Counted from the first letter of the stretch, positions 26,821 through 36,347 are shown. The stretch: 48,985 nucleotides of DNA from CAYQZD01 sp964421875 (GCA_964421875.1 CAYQZD010000011.1:1-48985); one strand, 5' to 3'. The notes: generated by a model not told the origin, from the letters alone. Made by a program: numbers and translations.

Positions 26821-29109
26821 TATAGCAATTAACACCAGCGGAATCCCCCCCATCGCCGCAAGAATAAATAAAGCGTTAGCGAAGCCGAGCAGGGGCGCTA
26901 ACACAATCCCCGCCAGCAGGGCTCCGGCGGCGGAGCCGAATAAGTCGATAGCGTAGAGGCCGCCGCCGCGGCTTTGCGGGGAAGGACCTTTCACCAGTCC
27001 GGCGGCGAGGCTGTATTGCGCGCCGCCCAGCGCTCCGCAGAGCAAGGCTCCAAGGGTCAGCAGGTTTCCCCCTGCTCCCCCAATCGCTCTGGTCAAAACA
27101 AGAAGACCGTAAACCGCCAGCGGAACCAGGCATACCGCCGCCTGCAGCTTGAGGAAGCAGGACAGTTTCACCCACCGCTCCCTGACACAGCCGCTGCCGA
27201 CAGCGGCTCCGGCCATAAAGGCGGCGATGAGCAGCGCCTGCTGATAATACATATAGCCGTATATCGACTGGAAACCCAGAATCAGCGCTATCTGCATCCC
27301 GATTTGTGTAAAGCCTCCGGCGGCGACCGCAAGTTTCAATCCCCTTTGACGCAGTGAACCTCTCAAGAGAAACAGCAGCAACGCCATCGCCATTATTAGA
27401 AACGGCAGCATAATCCAATGCGGTAATCGCCACAGAATTTCGAATATATTTCCGCTGCCCGGGCGGAACTGGCTGCTCCAACGCGCCAGGGCGCGGAAGT
27501 ATCCCAAGGGGCGGAAATCGCGGTTAATCCAGCCGGAATCTGAACTTTCCAGGGATTCAGTCAGGAACCGCTTCCTTTCCGGGCTCAGTCTATAGGGAAG
27601 GTAGTAAGGACTGATGAAGGCTGTCTGAATACCTCGCTCTTCGATTCGTCTCATCAGGATATCCGCCTCAGTGGTGAAACTACTATCCGAAGCGAGGAAG
27701 TGGCACATATTTCCGGGAAGGAGGTATGTATGAGGGAAAGCAGTGTCGAGGGTGCGCTTTATCCCGGCGAGGAAATCCGCCAGCTCCGGGTCGATGAAAT
27801 CCTCGGATGAATTCAGATTGAAGGCGAAGATTCCTCCCGGTTTAAGGTTGCGGGCGGCGTCTTGGAAGAATTCAAGGGTGTAGTAGCGGTTCAGTTGGGC
27901 GGTCACCGGTTCAGGCAGGTCGATAATTATCAAATCGTAGCGGGCATCTACGGGCTTGAGCCAGGCTCTGCCGTCAAGGTTGACAATGCGCACACTGGGA
28001 TTGCAGGTAAAGTCCGAGGCTTCCGGGGGAAAGGATTCGACCATTGTCCTGATTAGTTGACGATCAATCTCCGCGTAATCGACCGCGGTAATCGAAGGGT
28101 GCTTCAGTAGTTCGTCCACCGCGCCGGAAAGCCCTCCCCCCATCAGGAAAACCCGCTGAGGCTTAGGATGCGCCAGGGCGGCGAAATGGACCGCTTCTTC
28201 GGCGGCGGCGGGATCAGGCCTGCTGGCGGCGAGCATCCCGTTTTGATATAAAGCGTACTGCTCATTTACTTTGAGGGCTGCGATGTCGCCGTAAATCGAT
28301 TCGTCGTGCCGGATAATCCGGTATCCCCGCCAGCGGAGATTGACACTGACTTTGTCCAGCGGCGGCGCCAGCCATAAGATTGCGGGTATCACGCAGGCTG
28401 CGGCAAGGGCTAATTGCCAGGAACGCTTGGCGAATGCCGCCAGTAAATTCACACCGACCATAACGAATCCGATTTGAAAATAATCAAGCCTGCCCAATGT
28501 TGCGGCGACGAAAGCTCCCCCGGCGACAGCGCCCACCGCTTCCCAAAAGTATATCTTCCGCGGAGGCGCCTCAGCGGCGGCGATAGCGAGAGTGAAAAGT
28601 GCTCCGGTAATGTAGGCGAAAGGCGCTATGAGCAGGACTCCGCCGCTGATAACATCCGACAGCCCTGCCAATACTCCGACCTGCCTGCCTGTCAGCGCCG
28701 GGAGGGCTCGGAACATCCAGACCGAGAGGGGCAGCGTCAGCGCCTGCAGCGAGAGGAAAAGCGGGAACAGGCGTTTCCGGGCGTAGAATTTAGCGGTTCC
28801 CGCTCCCAGCCCACTCCAGAGCAGCCAGCTTGCCAGGTAGAGTCCGAGGGCGATTTCACTGCCCCCGAATTGGACTTCGAGCAGGCGCAGCAGAATGACC
28901 TGCCCGGTAATCGCGGTGAATCCGGCGGCGGTGATACGGTATTTATAGGGAAGGGTCACAACTATGAGGTCATCGACTCCATAATAATTAGGGTACAAAG
29001 TAAGGGCTTTGGGGGAATTAAGCAACCTTGGCGGACTCCTTATCGCCGCATCCTGTGATTTATAGGTGCCATTGTTCACGGAAATTATTGTTCTATTCCG
29101 TCTTGACAT
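26803..29109 (-). CDS. Polytopic membrane protein with a spermidine-synthase-like domain
   Basis: 768 residues from ATG; the first 50 residues look unusual and a GTG at codon 51 (28959) just before TLPYKYRITAAG is a plausible later start. About six hydrophobic helices (55-250), a soluble methyltransferase-fold domain (about 260-500) and a second membrane half (about 560-765). The soluble domain has the S-adenosyl ligand region VFLMGGGLSGAVDEL with AEID, IVNLDGRAWL, and YDLIIIDLPEPV to NLKPGGIFAF. In true spermidine synthases the loop after the last strand carries the catalytic Asp of D-S-T-D-P; here it reads D-L-P-E-P, so aminopropyl transfer is doubtful. Such fused MFS/spermidine-synthase-like proteins are common and uncharacterised. 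Confidence 0.85.
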   Translation of the reverse strand: MSRRNRTIISVNNGTYKSQDAAIRSPPRLLNSPKALTLYPNYYGVDDLIVVTLPYKYRITAAGFTAITGQVILLRLLEVQFGGSEIALGLYLASWLLWSGLGAGTAKFYARKRLFPLFLSLQALTLPLSVWMFRALPALTGRQVGVLAGLSDVISGGVLLIAPFAYITGALFTLAIAAAEAPPRKIYFWEAVGAVAGGAFVAATLGRLDYFQIGFVMVGVNLLAAFAKRSWQLALAAACVIPAILWLAPPLDKVSVNLRWRGYRIIRHDESIYGDIAALKVNEQYALYQNGMLAASRPDPAAAEEAVHFAALAHPKPQRVFLMGGGLSGAVDELLKHPSITAVDYAEIDRQLIRTMVESFPPEASDFTCNPSVRIVNLDGRAWLKPVDARYDLIIIDLPEPVTAQLNRYYTLEFFQDAARNLKPGGIFAFNLNSSEDFIDPELADFLAGIKRTLDTAFPHTYLLPGNMCHFLASDSSFTTEADILMRRIEERGIQTAFISPYYLPYRLSPERKRFLTESLESSDSGWINRDFRPLGYFRALARWSSQFRPGSGNIFEILWRLPHWIMLPFLIMAMALLLFLLRGSLRQRGLKLAVAAGGFTQIGMQIALILGFQSIYGYMYYQQALLIAAFMAGAAVGSGCVRERWVKLSCFLKLQAAVCLVPLAVYGLLVLTRAIGGAGGNLLTLGALLCGALGGAQYSLAAGLVKGPSPQSRGGGLYAIDLFGSAAGALLAGIVLAPLLGFANALFILAAMGGIPLVLIAISRADS

Positions 29110-29131
29110 TCATAGGTAAATTGAGTAAATT
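29103..29131 (+). promoter_or_regulatory. Sigma-70-like promoter for panB
   Basis: TTGACA (29103-29108), 17-base spacer, then TAAATT (29126-29131, four of six consensus bases). The start would fall near 29138, about 40 bases before the panB ATG. The -35 box overlaps the start codon of the divergent gene on the minus strand. Confidence 0.6.
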
Positions 29132-29178
29132 CCTACGAAGGAATGATATGCAGATTCTTAAGAATATGGAATTGAGCT

Positions 29179-29988
29179 ATGGAGAAAAAACCGGAGCGAA
29201 TGACCACCGTTGCCTTGAAGGCGATGAAGGAACGGGGCGAAAAGATAGTAATGCTCACGGCTTACGACGCTCTGTTCGCCGAGTTGGAGGATGATGCCGG
29301 CATCGATGTAATCTTAGTGGGGGACAGCGCGGGAATGGTAGTCGCCGGCTATGAGACCACAATTCCTATGGACCTGGAATATATGCTTTACCATACCCGA
29401 TGTGTTTCTCGGGCGGTGCGGAAAGCGATGGTGGTGGGTGATATGCCCTTTATGTCGTTCCAGGTTTCTCCGGAAGAAGCTGTCCGAAACGCGGGGCGTT
29501 TTTTAAAGGAGGGGAGGGCTCAAGGAGTCAAGGTCGAGGGCGGTGTGGAGATGGCGGAGACAGTGCGGCGCATCGCATCGGTGGGTATTCCGGTGATGGG
29601 GCACATCGGTTTGACCCCGCAGTCTATCAACCGCTTCGGGGGTTACACAATCCGGGGAAAAAGCTCCGAAGAGGCGGCGGAACTAAAAAGGGACGCTTTA
29701 GCGTTAGAAGAGGCCGGGGCTTTTATGATAGTGCTGGAGAAGGTGTTCGGCGAAACGGCTCAAGCCATCACGGAATCGCTGACGATTCCCACTATCGGCA
29801 TCGGTTCGGGGCCGGGCTGCGACGGCCAGGTTCTGGTAATGTACGATATGCTGGGGCTTTTCGAGAAATTCAAGCCAAAATTTGTACGGAGATATTTGAA
29901 TTTAGCGGGCGAAGCGCGGTCTGCTTTCCGGCAGTACAAAGAAGACATTAAAAACGGTAGTTTCCCCGGTCCTGAGGAGACCTATTAG
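29179..29988 (+). CDS. panB: 3-methyl-2-oxobutanoate hydroxymethyltransferase
   Basis: 269 residues, family length. Metal and substrate residues are in LVGDSAGMVVAGYETTIPM, MVVGDMPFMS and VKVEGG; FGGYTIRGK and the catalytic Glu region FMIVLEKVF follow, then PTIGIGSGPGCDGQVLVMYD. The enzyme adds a hydroxymethyl group from methylene-tetrahydrofolate to 2-oxoisovalerate, the first committed step of pantothenate and coenzyme A synthesis. panC and panD are not in the window. A weak Shine-Dalgarno precedes the ATG. Confidence 0.97.
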   Translation: MEKKPERMTTVALKAMKERGEKIVMLTAYDALFAELEDDAGIDVILVGDSAGMVVAGYETTIPMDLEYMLYHTRCVSRAVRKAMVVGDMPFMSFQVSPEEAVRNAGRFLKEGRAQGVKVEGGVEMAETVRRIASVGIPVMGHIGLTPQSINRFGGYTIRGKSSEEAAELKRDALALEEAGAFMIVLEKVFGETAQAITESLTIPTIGIGSGPGCDGQVLVMYDMLGLFEKFKPKFVRRYLNLAGEARSAFRQYKEDIKNGSFPGPEETY

Positions 29989-30086
29989 GAAATATGATGG
30001 AATTAGATTCCTCGCAATAACATTTCAGGACAGTCCATTTCACGAAGCTTCGCCTTCGTTATTCGATAGTGAGAAGGGAGTCATCG

Positions 30087-32729
30087 ATGAGACCGCGAAT
30101 TCGTATCAGAGTTTATTTGGTCATAGTTTCACTTGTTATTACAGCGGCTGTTTCTCACGCTCAACAGTTGACCCTTCCGACATACAGACTGACCATAGAA
30201 TCCGCCTATTGGGATAGTCTTGAGGCGAATCCTTCATCTGACAAAACTTATCCCGCTATGGTTCAATATGCCGGCGACAATTATCCCTGCCGGGTGCGGT
30301 ACCGCGGCGGCACCTCGAGGCTTTTACCCAAACGTTCCTGGAAGTTTATCTTTGACGAAGAGGGACCTTTCGGGGAGCAGGAAACCAATCTGAACGCTGA
30401 GTATCGGGATATTTCGCTCTGCCGAAACTATCTTTCGATGGCGCTTTCCCGGATTGCGGAAATACCTACGCCCGACACCCGGTTCATTTCCCTCATAGTA
30501 AACGATATCTACTTAGGGGTATATGTAGAAGTGGAGCAGGTGGATGAGCGTTTTCTGCAGCGGCGTGATATCAACGATGAAGTGTTATTCAAGACAATTT
30601 TACACGGCGCGCGTTTCGCGCCCACGCTTTATACGGATGACCTGACGCGCTTTTATATGCCCCGGATACTGCCTTACGGGGCGCTTGATTCGCTGGGCGT
30701 TCTCTTAACATTCATTCAATACGGCGATTCTTCGGCTATGGCGCAGAGATTGGAATCAGTGTTTGACACTGATAATTTTCTTTCGTATTTTGCGCTTCAG
30801 GTCGCGATATCCAATTCTGACGGTTTCACTAAGAACTATTATCTGGGTCAATATAGCGATTCTAGGCATTTTGTAGTTCCCTGGGATATGGACGCCACTT
30901 TTGGCAACGACTGGACAGGATGTTTCACCCAACCGCCCCATAAGAGACTGTTTTCCGAATTATATGTTCAGGCTGCGGCGCAGCGTTTAATCGCGGTGGA
31001 GACGCACCGTTCGGCGCTGCGCAGTAAAATCAACGATTTGGTTCATTCCGGTTTCGATTCCCTGCAGACAATAATCACTCAAACCTACAACGAAATCAGT
31101 AACGACGTTCACCAGGACACGCTGAAACTGGGGAGTAATTCAGAGTTCGACAGTGAGTATGACAGTCTGATGTGGTATATGAATTCCCGCGCTTCTCAAC
31201 TGAACATAAGTGGTTTTTTCGAGCGAATGGAAATCATCGAAACTTACGTGGACAGAGACTATATTTTTAGCGTGGATGATTCTATACGCTTCGAAGCGCA
31301 ACTTCCAAGCTGGATTCAGCGAGTAAAGGTTCATATTGAAGACTCCAATTATGTCGGTCGCAGCGAAACAATGTTTGACGACGGAACTCACGGTGACAGC
31401 GTCGCTAACGATTTGCGATATACAACCGTAGCTTCTTTTCCTGACCTCACTCCGCCCTTTTATTACGCCTTTTCCCTGGAACGCCCGCACGGCGAGTCTT
31501 TTACTCATCCCCCTGCCGGTTTTTTCGGATTTCGCCAAAATCCCCTCGATGTTCCTGTCATTCATCTTGACAGTAACCCTCCGGATTCGGGATCGGTATC
31601 GGTGGGACCCTTTAGTGAAATCCAGGGCAGCGGTGTGCATTACCTCTGTCTGGTCAACCGGTCGAGCCGGTCTTTGAATCTATCCGGCTGCTGCGTACGC
31701 CTCAATCGAAGTTACACCTTGACGCGGCTGGAATCTTTGGAAGCGGTTGCGCCCGGCGACACTCTGTTCGTCACCAACTACCCTGCGTTTTTATCTTCGA
31801 ACATTGGCGGCGGAGTCATCGCGGGGAAGCTCTATTCCGCGCCGGCGGTGGGGGATACGGTTTACTTTGAGACCTCGTCCGGCAAGCCGCTGTCGTCGGC
31901 TCCGGTTGAGAGAATCGAAACCACACCGGAGCGCACAGGCGATATAGTCATCAACGAAATCAACTATAACAGCAGTTCCCAATTCGATACTGAGGACTGG
32001 CTGGAACTCTACTGTCTACAGGGAACACATAATCTTAGTGGATGGAGGTTATACGACAATCGTGACGACCACTATTTCGAGTTGCCGCAAGGCACATCGA
32101 TTGAGGCGGGTGAGTTTTTGATTCTCGCTAAAAATCCCGAGGCTTTTTCGGCTCTGTTTCCAACTGCAGGCCCGCTGATTGGAGGCTTCGAATTCGGTTT
32201 TGGGGGTGACGGGGACGAAGTGCGGCTGTTCACCGATTCCGGCGCGCTTATGGACTGGGTGGCTTACGATGACGACCCTCCCTGGCCTACCGAACCCGAC
32301 GGCAATGGACCTACGCTGGAACTGCTGGATGCGGGAGGCCCAAATCTGGGGCCTGATAATTGGCGCGCTTCAATCGAGCCTTCACTGCATGGAACGCCGG
32401 GCGGATCGAATTCTGTCGATGTCAAGCGTTTACCCCCCGGTATATTACCTCACGGTTGGGCTATCCATAAGGTTTATCCCAATCCCTTTAACAACAGGCT
32501 GGCGATAACCTTTACCGCGCCTCGGGGCGGGCTGGTAGTTTTCCGGGTGTTCGATATCCTGGGACGGGAACTCAGGCGCATTGAACAGCGCTTGCCGGGA
32601 GCGGGGAATTCCACTGTATACTGGGACGGCGCCGATTTCGGGGGCGTTCAAGCCGCCTCCGGGATTTACTTCATCAAGCTGGAAAGTTCCGGTAACACAG
32701 TAATAAGGAAGGTTCTGCTTTTACGTTGA
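30087..32729 (+). CDS. Secreted CotH-like kinase with lamin-tail and sorting domains
   Basis: 880 residues from the ATG at 30087, which has GGGAG nine bases upstream and opens a signal peptide (MRPRIRIRVYLVIVSLVITA); a GTG six codons earlier is less likely. The CotH domain has VRYRGGTSRLLPKRSWKFIF, a VYVEVEQVDERFL segment and VPWDMDATFGND with the conserved Trp-Asp and metal-binding Asp. Next is a beta region, then a lamin-tail-like domain (IVINEINYNSSSQFDTEDWLEL), and a C-terminal sorting domain with VYPNPFNNRL to ASGIYFIKLES. CotH proteins phosphorylate extracellular or spore-coat proteins; here the layout means a cell-surface or released protein kinase. Its substrate is unknown. The gene stands alone. 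Confidence 0.9.
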   Translation: MRPRIRIRVYLVIVSLVITAAVSHAQQLTLPTYRLTIESAYWDSLEANPSSDKTYPAMVQYAGDNYPCRVRYRGGTSRLLPKRSWKFIFDEEGPFGEQETNLNAEYRDISLCRNYLSMALSRIAEIPTPDTRFISLIVNDIYLGVYVEVEQVDERFLQRRDINDEVLFKTILHGARFAPTLYTDDLTRFYMPRILPYGALDSLGVLLTFIQYGDSSAMAQRLESVFDTDNFLSYFALQVAISNSDGFTKNYYLGQYSDSRHFVVPWDMDATFGNDWTGCFTQPPHKRLFSELYVQAAAQRLIAVETHRSALRSKINDLVHSGFDSLQTIITQTYNEISNDVHQDTLKLGSNSEFDSEYDSLMWYMNSRASQLNISGFFERMEIIETYVDRDYIFSVDDSIRFEAQLPSWIQRVKVHIEDSNYVGRSETMFDDGTHGDSVANDLRYTTVASFPDLTPPFYYAFSLERPHGESFTHPPAGFFGFRQNPLDVPVIHLDSNPPDSGSVSVGPFSEIQGSGVHYLCLVNRSSRSLNLSGCCVRLNRSYTLTRLESLEAVAPGDTLFVTNYPAFLSSNIGGGVIAGKLYSAPAVGDTVYFETSSGKPLSSAPVERIETTPERTGDIVINEINYNSSSQFDTEDWLELYCLQGTHNLSGWRLYDNRDDHYFELPQGTSIEAGEFLILAKNPEAFSALFPTAGPLIGGFEFGFGGDGDEVRLFTDSGALMDWVAYDDDPPWPTEPDGNGPTLELLDAGGPNLGPDNWRASIEPSLHGTPGGSNSVDVKRLPPGILPHGWAIHKVYPNPFNNRLAITFTAPRGGLVVFRVFDILGRELRRIEQRLPGAGNSTVYWDGADFGGVQAASGIYFIKLESSGNTVIRKVLLLR

Positions 32730-32980
32730 GACAGCTCAGGAGGGGAGTATAAATAACAATTATCTTCATCGGTCAGGACAAAATACTTGACTTTTTGCTA
32801 AAATATGTATTAATTTGGTATGATAGTATCAGCAGCGTTTGTAGGGGAGTAATTAGTTTTCTCTTTAAAGTTGCTGAAGGTCACGATATTTTTCCTTTCT
32901 GCGTGTTTACTTATAACGAATAACAACTTATTAACCTTCGAATTATATTCACATCATCCAAGATAACGCTGGAGGCTACA

Positions 32981-34495
32981 GTGAAAAGATTTACGCTATT
33001 CGTTCTGGTCGGTCTGCTGGGTTTGGGAAGCTTGGTATCGGCTGACAGCTATTCTCCGTCGAATGTCAACATCGATGGTTCCTGCGACTGGTATGTCAAA
33101 GAGTATTCGGATTCGCTGGGTGAAGTCATCCGCACTATCCCGATTTACCCTCCCGGTACCAATAACGCCTTCACGGGCGCGACCGTAGTGGGGGACACTT
33201 TGTTCATAATAAAGAATGTGGTGGGACCCCTATGCTATTTCCAGAAGTTCAACCTGGTAACCGGCGATACCATAGGATTAATTCCAATGCCTTTCAGCGG
33301 TTATTGTATGGGCGCAGCTTATGACGGGAGCGGAATCTGGGTGGCTCAATTCTATCCTACAAGCACACTTTACAAAATCGGTTTGGACGGCAGTCAGCTC
33401 GCTCAAATCACTCCATCATTTGGGGATTATTCCGGCCGGGCGCTCGGAGTTGAGGGCGACAACATCTGGGTGGGAGGCAACGCTGCGCAAAACGACACCA
33501 AGTTGTTCAAAATAAACGCTGCCGGAACTATTCTGGAGGAGTATGTCACCTCCAGTATGGTGGGCTGGTATATGGACGGAGTGTTGAATACTGAGGCGCC
33601 TGCGAACTCCAATATCTACGTCGTGGACAATATCGGGATGCTTATCAAGCGTTTGAGCATCTCCGGAGGGGCGGTAACCGTCACCGAACAATTCTACACA
33701 CCGGTAATCGCCAACGATGTTTGCGAGGGTTTGGCGCATGACGGGGAGTATTTGTGGCACAACGCGGCGAGTTCACTCCAGGGATTGATTTGGTGCATCG
33801 ACGACGGTATCACCGGCGGGCCCAACGTTGTGGTCGATTTGACCCCCACATCGCCGCCGGTGGTGATACCGGCCGGAGGCGGCAGTTTCGGTTTCACTGC
33901 CCAGCTTGCCAACAACGAGGCGACCCCGATGACTTTCGACGCCTGGATCGACGTAACTCTCCCTAATGGCGCGACCTATGGGCCGATATTGAACCGCAAC
34001 CTCACCACTCCCGCAGGGGCTCAGATTTCTCGAACCTTGACTCAGGTAGTCCCCGGCGCAGCTCCCCCCGGAACTTATTCCTACAACGGCTATGTCGGTT
34101 TATTTCCCAACGAAGTATGGGATTCGGACAACTTTGAATTCACCAAGACCGGCGCTGATGGCTCAGGCGGACTGGAAGGATGGAATTTAACTGGTTGGGA
34201 GGGCGAAAGCCTCACCGTTTCCGCTTTACCGACAGAATTCAGTCTGTCGCAGAATTATCCCAATCCCTTCAATCCCACGACTCAAATCAGTTTCGCTTTG
34301 CCGAAAGCCAGTGAGGTTTCATTGAAGGTTTACAACACCCTGGGAAAATTGGTCGAGGTGGTGGTAGAAGGTTATATGCCGGCTGGAGTGCACACTGTGA
34401 CTTTATCAGGGGAGAACCTTTCATCAGGAATTTACCTGTATTCTATCCAGGCTGGCGAGTACCGAATGGTTAAGAAAATGACCTTCCTTAAGTAG
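32981..34495 (+). CDS. Secreted protein with a beta-propeller-like region, shared Ig-like domain and sorting domain
   Basis: 504 residues, GTG start with GGAGG five bases upstream. Signal peptide MKRFTLFVLVGLLGLGSLVS. The region to about residue 270 has repeated short strands with YDGSGIWVAQFYP, VEGDNIWVGGN, ISVDNIGM-type elements, resembling a propeller or YncE-like fold. Residues about 285-395 are a domain shared with three other proteins here (PPVVIPAGGGSFGFTAQL, VTLPNGATYGPILNR, VPGAAPPGTYSYNGYVG). The end is a type A sorting domain (SLSQNYPNPFNPTTQISF, SSGIYLYSIQ). Likely exported to the surface; activity unknown. Confidence 0.88.
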   Translation: MKRFTLFVLVGLLGLGSLVSADSYSPSNVNIDGSCDWYVKEYSDSLGEVIRTIPIYPPGTNNAFTGATVVGDTLFIIKNVVGPLCYFQKFNLVTGDTIGLIPMPFSGYCMGAAYDGSGIWVAQFYPTSTLYKIGLDGSQLAQITPSFGDYSGRALGVEGDNIWVGGNAAQNDTKLFKINAAGTILEEYVTSSMVGWYMDGVLNTEAPANSNIYVVDNIGMLIKRLSISGGAVTVTEQFYTPVIANDVCEGLAHDGEYLWHNAASSLQGLIWCIDDGITGGPNVVVDLTPTSPPVVIPAGGGSFGFTAQLANNEATPMTFDAWIDVTLPNGATYGPILNRNLTTPAGAQISRTLTQVVPGAAPPGTYSYNGYVGLFPNEVWDSDNFEFTKTGADGSGGLEGWNLTGWEGESLTVSALPTEFSLSQNYPNPFNPTTQISFALPKASEVSLKVYNTLGKLVEVVVEGYMPAGVHTVTLSGENLSSGIYLYSIQAGEYRMVKKMTFLK

Positions 34496-34507
34496 GAATT
34501 TACAGGG

Positions 34508-34539
34508 CGGGGAAGCCTTGACGCTTCCCCGTTTCTTTT
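34508..34539 (+). terminator. Rho-independent terminator
   Basis: CGGGGAAGC (34508-34516) pairs with GCTTCCCCG (34523-34531), with a CTTGAC loop followed by TTTCTTTT. It lies 13 bases after the secreted-protein stop. Confidence 0.9.
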
Positions 34540-34651
34540 ATCATCAATCAGCTATTACTGCGAAATTCGGGAGGCTAAAGTGTATTGCGTAACGATCGAG
34601 TGGGCTGTCATCTGTATCTAACAGGAACCGACCACAATATTCTGAATATCT

Positions 34652-35599
34652 ATGAGTTACAATATATTAGTAGTTGAAGACTACCACGAAACCAGGGAAC
34701 TTATCACTGAGGTGCTCCAGGGAAACACCGAGTACAAGGTTTATTCGGTGAACAATGGGGCTGAAGCGCTCAAGTTTTATCAAACCACCAAGATAGACCT
34801 GGTGATTTCCGACATCAAGATGCCTCAGATGAACGGCCTGGATTTGATGACAGAGCTTCATAAGGTGAATACCGATTTAGCGGTGATATTGATTACAGGT
34901 TTCGGTGACGATTACGGCGTCAAGGCTTTGGAGATGGGAGCGGAGGACTGTATTTTCAAACCATTCAACACCAATGAACTGATGCTTCGGGTGGCGCGGG
35001 TGTTGAAGTATTCGAAGTTTCGGCAGCTTAAGGAGTTGCTGGAACTGAAAAACGAACAGCTTCGGAAGATGGCAATCACCGATGCACTCTCCCAGCTTTT
35101 CAACCGGCGCTATTTCCTGGAACTCTTAGAGGAACGGGAATTCCCTCGGGCCCGCCGCTATCAAGTTAGGCTTGCCTGCATTATGATAGACATCGACCAT
35201 TTCAAGCTGGTTAACGACGAACACGGACATCTTCAGGGCGACCACGTTATCCGTTCTTTGGGCAACATCATCAAGGAAGAGATTCGCGAAATCGATATTC
35301 CCGCTCGTTACGGAGGCGAGGAATTCATCATCCTGCTTCCCGAAACCGACCTAAAGGGAATGTACGCTGTAGCGGAACGTCTCTTGAGCCGCACACGAAC
35401 CACCAATTTTTACCGACCGGACAGAAACGGGGAGGATAAAGAGGTAAAAATCACCATCAGTATCGGAGTTTCCCTTTATCCATCGGACGATATTAAAGAC
35501 TCCAACGAACTCATTAATTCCGCTGACGAAGCTTTATACCGCGCCAAACGCGAGGGCAGGGACCGCATCGTGGTGACTGAGCCTAAAGTATCAGCTTAA
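34652..35599 (+). CDS. Receiver-GGDEF diguanylate cyclase
   Basis: 315 residues. The receiver (1-120) has the acidic pair E9-D10, phosphoacceptor D54 in LVISDIKMP, the switch T82 and K103. After a helical linker the GGDEF domain carries GGEEF at 221-225, intact for catalysis, with a product-inhibition RxxD site (R212-E-I-D215) five residues before it. The protein therefore should make c-di-GMP when phosphorylated, and could be inhibited by its product. It lies downstream of a secreted protein and has no kinase next to it; the hybrid kinases at 12135-21520 are possible partners. Its 3' end overlaps sfsA by nine bases on the opposite strand. Confidence 0.95.
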   Translation: MSYNILVVEDYHETRELITEVLQGNTEYKVYSVNNGAEALKFYQTTKIDLVISDIKMPQMNGLDLMTELHKVNTDLAVILITGFGDDYGVKALEMGAEDCIFKPFNTNELMLRVARVLKYSKFRQLKELLELKNEQLRKMAITDALSQLFNRRYFLELLEEREFPRARRYQVRLACIMIDIDHFKLVNDEHGHLQGDHVIRSLGNIIKEEIREIDIPARYGGEEFIILLPETDLKGMYAVAERLLSRTRTTNFYRPDRNGEDKEVKITISIGVSLYPSDDIKDSNELINSADEALYRAKREGRDRIVVTEPKVSA

Positions 35600-36337
35600 C
35601 ATTCTCTCCATTATTCCCCTCAAGTAAATCCCTCTTTTTTCCACTCGCGCCTTCATCGGAAAAATTTCCACGCCGGCTTCCTCTGCACGCCGGAATTCCT
35701 CGGTATAGTCCCGGTCGAAAGCCTGGGCGGGAGCGAAGCTGTCCCCATCAGAACGCTGAATCACGTAAAGCATAACCGCCCGCTGTCCGGCGCAGACTAT
35801 GTCTTTAAGGCAACGGAGGTGTTTCAGGCCCCTTGCAGTCACAGCGTCTGGAAAGGCGGCGACGTTTCCCTGATTGAACCGGGCTTTGACGGAGGGATCG
35901 GGTAGGACTAATGTGACATTCTTAACTTCAATCCAGCAGGGTGGGAGCTTGTCAGCGGTCAACAGGAGGTCGATGCGGGAACCGGGGGCGGGTGAAACCT
36001 GGGTTTTTACCTGATTGTATGCCTCAAAACCCGGTAGACTTCCGGTTTCGGCGGCTTCGCGGGCGATGATTTCAGGAACAGCAGTGTTCACTCCCACCCA
36101 GATTTTACGGCCATCCGGGCGCGCTACACGGATTTGTTCCAGAGTGAAGGGATACTTCCGTTTCCCGGAATGAGGACCGCTGATACGAACGGGATTTCCT
36201 TCATCGAGCAGTCCCGCCATCGAGCCGGTATTGGGGCACAATACGGTCATAACTTCGCCGCCGATTAAAATATCGGCGAGGAAACGCTGGTAACGGCGTA
36301 TCAGCTTTCCTTCGGTTAAAGGTTGATGGTAACGCAT
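35591..36337 (-). CDS. sfsA: SfsA family protein
   Basis: 248 residues (E. coli 234). Family motifs: RYQRFLADI near the N-terminus, VLCPNTGSMAGLLDEGNPV, KYPFTLEQI, GVNTAVPEIIAREA and a PD-(D/E)XK-like core with SRIDLLLTADKLPPCWIEVKNVTLV and an FPDAVTARGLKHL ending. SfsA was named for sugar-fermentation stimulation; it is predicted to be a DNA-binding nuclease-fold protein of uncertain role. It is the last gene of the operon 38227-35591, ten bases after the EamA gene. Confidence 0.93.
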   Translation of the reverse strand: MRYHQPLTEGKLIRRYQRFLADILIGGEVMTVLCPNTGSMAGLLDEGNPVRISGPHSGKRKYPFTLEQIRVARPDGRKIWVGVNTAVPEIIAREAAETGSLPGFEAYNQVKTQVSPAPGSRIDLLLTADKLPPCWIEVKNVTLVLPDPSVKARFNQGNVAAFPDAVTARGLKHLRCLKDIVCAGQRAVMLYVIQRSDGDSFAPAQAFDRDYTEEFRRAEEAGVEIFPMKARVEKRGIYLRGIMERMLS

Positions 36338-36347
36338 TAATTATCGG

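Noticed and set aside
32730..32980. Promoter with TTGACT at 32787-32792 for the secreted protein gene
   Set aside because: No good -10 box is found at 16-18 bases (TTAATT is weak), so it was left out of the feature list.
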